In this document: positions 6,681-8,205 of the stretch, piece after piece
Numbering within the stretch: position 1 is the first letter of the stretch
How the letters are laid out: every line of letters begins with the position of its first letter
DNA from: Planctomycetaceae bacterium
Lineage (GTDB): Bacteria; Planctomycetota; Planctomycetia; Pirellulales; Thermoguttaceae
Reading direction: 5' to 3'
Length of the DNA: 8,205 bases
NCBI GenBank assembly: GCA_031267635.1
Contig: JAIRYX010000179.1
Coordinates: 1-8,205 of the forward strand
Notes under the pieces: model-generated
The model's database searches: none
The model's input: the letters and a program-made list of their open reading frames with translations, nothing else
What the model was told of the DNA's origin: nothing
Made by a program: the position numbers and the translations under genes

Positions 6681-7400
6681 TTATGGTTCGGCGATTTTTT
6701 TAATGTAATGGGCTAAACGGTCGTAAAGGTCGAGGAGATTTTGCCATTGTTCAAATTCCAGCGAGACCTGACCATCCGACGTACTATTGCCGACGCTTGC
6801 CGTTAAATAACGAATCCGCAGATAAAAGTATTGCAGCATTTCGAGCAACTGGGCTTTTTGATGCGGCGCGAGGAGCGTCGGCAATGTCGGCGGCACAATC
6901 GAATGAAGCAACGCCAAATCTGCCGGCGTGAGTCCTTGGGAAAACAATTCTTCAAGAATCCTGCCGGTCGTTTCTTCCAAGTGCGAACCATGAATTTCGG
7001 CAAGCGTTTTTTCGTCTTCGACGTCTTGTTGCAAATATCCCATCGGTACGGCGGACGTCGAGAAATGCTGATCCGCACGCAATGTATTAATTCGCCGAGC
7101 GATTTCCTCGCGGCTTCCGACCAAAATCACGGAACGTCCGATAGAAACCATGTCGCCCGGCTTGATTTCCCAAACCTGCACCTGTTCGCCATTGACGCTC
7201 GTTCCGTTGGTGCTGTCGAGGTCGGCGGCGATGACAACGCCGCCGTTCTCGTAAATTTTTATGTGAAAGCGACTGACTCGCTCGTCGTTGAGACGAACCG
7301 TATTCCCCTCTTCGCGCCCGATAGAAATCGGCGTGGAAAGCTGCTCGTAAATCTTGCCCCGTTCGGGACCGTCAATGATCCGAAGTGTGACCAATGCCAT
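6681..7400 (-). CDS. FHA-domain protein with helical C-terminal region
   Basis: The 239-residue cytoplasmic protein begins with an FHA domain (about 5-95): ISIGRE at 25-30, SRFH at 43-46 and STNGTSVNG at 63-71 are the conserved phosphothreonine-binding loops, with G28-R29, S43 and N65/N70 in the expected places. After a linker, about residues 125-235 are predicted to be helical, with no named domain. FHA domains bind phosphothreonine peptides, so this protein probably reads Ser/Thr-kinase signals; such kinases are plentiful in planctomycetes but none is in the window. I chose ATG at 7400 because the FHA domain begins directly after it. The frame is open further upstream to 7682, but that extension runs through non-coding and repeat DNA and looks unlike protein. 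It is followed by the MoxR gene, which suggests a shared function or transcript. Confidence 0.9.
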   Translation of the reverse strand: MALVTLRIIDGPERGKIYEQLSTPISIGREEGNTVRLNDERVSRFHIKIYENGGVVIAADLDSTNGTSVNGEQVQVWEIKPGDMVSIGRSVILVGSREEIARRINTLRADQHFSTSAVPMGYLQQDVEDEKTLAEIHGSHLEETTGRILEELFSQGLTPADLALLHSIVPPTLPTLLAPHQKAQLLEMLQYFYLRIRYLTASVGNSTSDGQVSLEFEQWQNLLDLYDRLAHYIKKIAEP

Positions 7401-7621
7401 TATAAATGTGCCGTAATGTAAAACGATAGGTGAAAGAATCTTCTGCTTATTGTTTGGGGTAACTTTTCGTCCTGCTCTTCCTACAAATTTTCTTTCTTCT
7501 AGGATAACGCAAGACGACCTGACAATCAAGAGAAACAACCGTATCTCCCCAAAATTGGCGGACATTCTGATAAATTTTATTGCTCCAAAATCCCCCAAGG
7601 CGATGCAAACGAGGGATATTT
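7401..7621. other. Non-coding stretch upstream of the FHA gene
   Basis: I find no gene, RNA gene or strong promoter. It should contain the promoter of the FHA-MoxR pair. A TATAAT overlaps the ATG itself and is therefore unlikely to be used. The right end passes into the 9-bp repeat array. Confidence 0.4.
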
Positions 7622-7980
7622 GGGACGCCGGGGACTCTTGGAACAGGGCGAAATTCCTGAAAAAGAGCAATCCAAGGGACACGAGTGACTCCAGGGATAA
7701 TTGGGACAGGGCGAGTTTCTTGAAAAAGAAAACCGGAAATCCGCCGAAGAGTTTCCAAAATCAGAAAAAGAGCAATCCAAGGGACACAAGGGACTCCAGG
7801 GACAATTGGGACAGGGCAAGTTTCTTGAAAAAGAAAACCGGAAATCCGCCGAAGAGTTTCCAAAATCAGAAAAAGAGCAATCCAAGGGACACGAGAGACT
7901 CCAGGGACAATTGGGACAGGGCGAGTTTTTTGAAAGAGAAAATGAGAAATTCCCCGAAGAATTTCCAAAATCAGAAAAAT
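7622..7980. repeat. 105-bp tandem repeat with embedded 9-bp GGGACNNNN units
   Basis: The phrase TTGGGACAGG recurs at 7701, 7806 and 7911, exactly 105 bp apart. Each unit holds four 9-bp GGGACNNNN steps (for example at 7781, 7790, 7799, 7808) followed by about 69 bp of purine-rich DNA. The last copy (7911-7980) is degenerate. An earlier copy starting near 7638 is 63 bp long: it lacks 42 bp, exactly the distance between two GAAAAAG runs inside the full unit (7722 and 7764), as expected from slippage or recombination between them. More 9-mers precede it at 7622 and 7631, with a degenerate one at 7640. Because 105 is a multiple of three, long open frames exist on both strands, but both look like repeat artefacts. 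Confidence 0.9.
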
Positions 7981-7983
7981 GAA

Positions 7984-8028
7984 TCCCTAATGTCCCTGCC
8001 GTCCCTTATGTCCCTTTTGTCCCTTACC
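7984..8028. repeat. Opposite-orientation array of the 9-bp repeat (GTCCCNNNN)
   Basis: About five TCCCT steps occur at 9-bp spacing, with four full GTCCCT copies at about 7992, 8001, 8010 and 8019. This is the reverse complement of the GGGACNNNN motif of the neighbouring 105-bp array, so the two arrays face each other and could pair in single-stranded DNA or RNA. Confidence 0.75.
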
Positions 8029-8043
8029 CGAAAGCTTTTCGGG
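8027..8043. other. Perfect 7-bp hairpin
   Basis: CCCGAAA (8027-8033), GCT loop, TTTCGGG (8037-8043). It lies between the 9-bp and the 21-bp repeat arrays. No T-tract follows on either strand, so an intrinsic terminator is doubtful. Confidence 0.4.
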
Positions 8044-8058
8044 AATCCCCCAGAGGCT

Positions 8059-8205
8059 CTGTCGCCAGCGACGGCGGTTCTGTCGCCAGCGACGGCGGTT
8101 CTGTCGCCAGCGACGGCGGCTCTGTCGCCAGCGACGGCGGCTCTGTCGCCAGCGACGGCGGCTCTGTCGCCAGCGACGGCGGCTCTGTCGCCAGCGACGG
8201 CGGCT
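8059..8205. repeat. 21-bp tandem repeat (minisatellite), runs off the window
   Basis: The phrase TGTCGCCAGCGACGGCGG recurs at 8060, 8081, 8102, 8123, 8144, 8165 and 8186, exactly 21 bp apart. Seven copies are nearly identical, differing mainly at one T/C position after the GG. Each unit contains the near-palindrome GTCGC-CA-GCGAC. There are no unique spacers, so it is not a CRISPR array. The period is seven codons: one plus frame would read GSVASDG repeats and one minus frame PPSLATE repeats, but no start, signal or flanking coding sequence is visible inside the window. Confidence 0.9.

Noticed and set aside
7401..7682. N-terminal extension of the FHA protein by 94 residues
   Set aside because: The frame is open but the translation has no domain and begins inside the repeat array. 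The FHA domain starts immediately after the ATG at 7400.
7447..7982. Long open frames on both strands through the 105-bp repeats (35-residue repeat proteins)
   Set aside because: The period is a multiple of three, so frames stay open automatically on both strands. There is no signal peptide, ribosome binding site or domain, and the 9-bp sub-repeat explains the apparent protein periodicity.
8059..8205. CRISPR array
   Set aside because: The repeats are contiguous 21-bp units with no unique spacers and no cas genes nearby.

Overview
The window is bacterial and every convincing gene lies on the minus strand, so it reads right to left. The best guess for the source is a moderate-GC, host- or anoxic-associated planctomycete (Planctomycetota, Pirellulales-like). 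The reasons are a DUF1573 lipoprotein beside a MauE-thioredoxin fusion, a MoxR ATPase next to an FHA protein, many short exported proteins of unknown function, GTG starts, mostly weak Shine-Dalgarno signals, and intergenic minisatellites. This placement is an inference and is not proven by any single marker.

Right end (about 7400-8205): no convincing gene. It holds three repeat types: a 105-bp tandem repeat built partly from 9-bp GGGACNNNN units, a short array of the same 9-mer in the opposite orientation, and seven copies of a 21-bp near-palindromic repeat that runs off the window. Next (5403-7400) come an FHA-domain protein and a MoxR-family AAA+ ATPase, a regulatory/chaperone pair. Then follow a 65-residue lipoprotein (5057-5254) and a TRIC/UPF0126 membrane channel (4200-4859), each probably its own unit.

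A 618-bp gene-free stretch (3582-4199) carries two long-range 10-bp inverted repeats and, near its left end, a good sigma70-type promoter (TTGATA, 17 bp, TATAAT) that reads left.

That promoter leads into the most interesting part (1-3581), a tight operon in the order: MauE-like membrane protein fused to a thioredoxin domain, DUF1573 lipoprotein, stand-alone membrane-anchored C39-peptidase-like protein, exported protein with 13 cysteines after its signal segment, and the first 78 codons of another exported protein. Spacing is 6 bp, a 4-bp overlap, 12 bp, and then 110 bp with a hairpin. Read together, these look like an envelope system in which a disulfide/thiol redox carrier and a papain-like exported protease act on, or mature, a cysteine-rich secreted protein. 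The domain calls rest on visible motifs; the joint function is a hypothesis.
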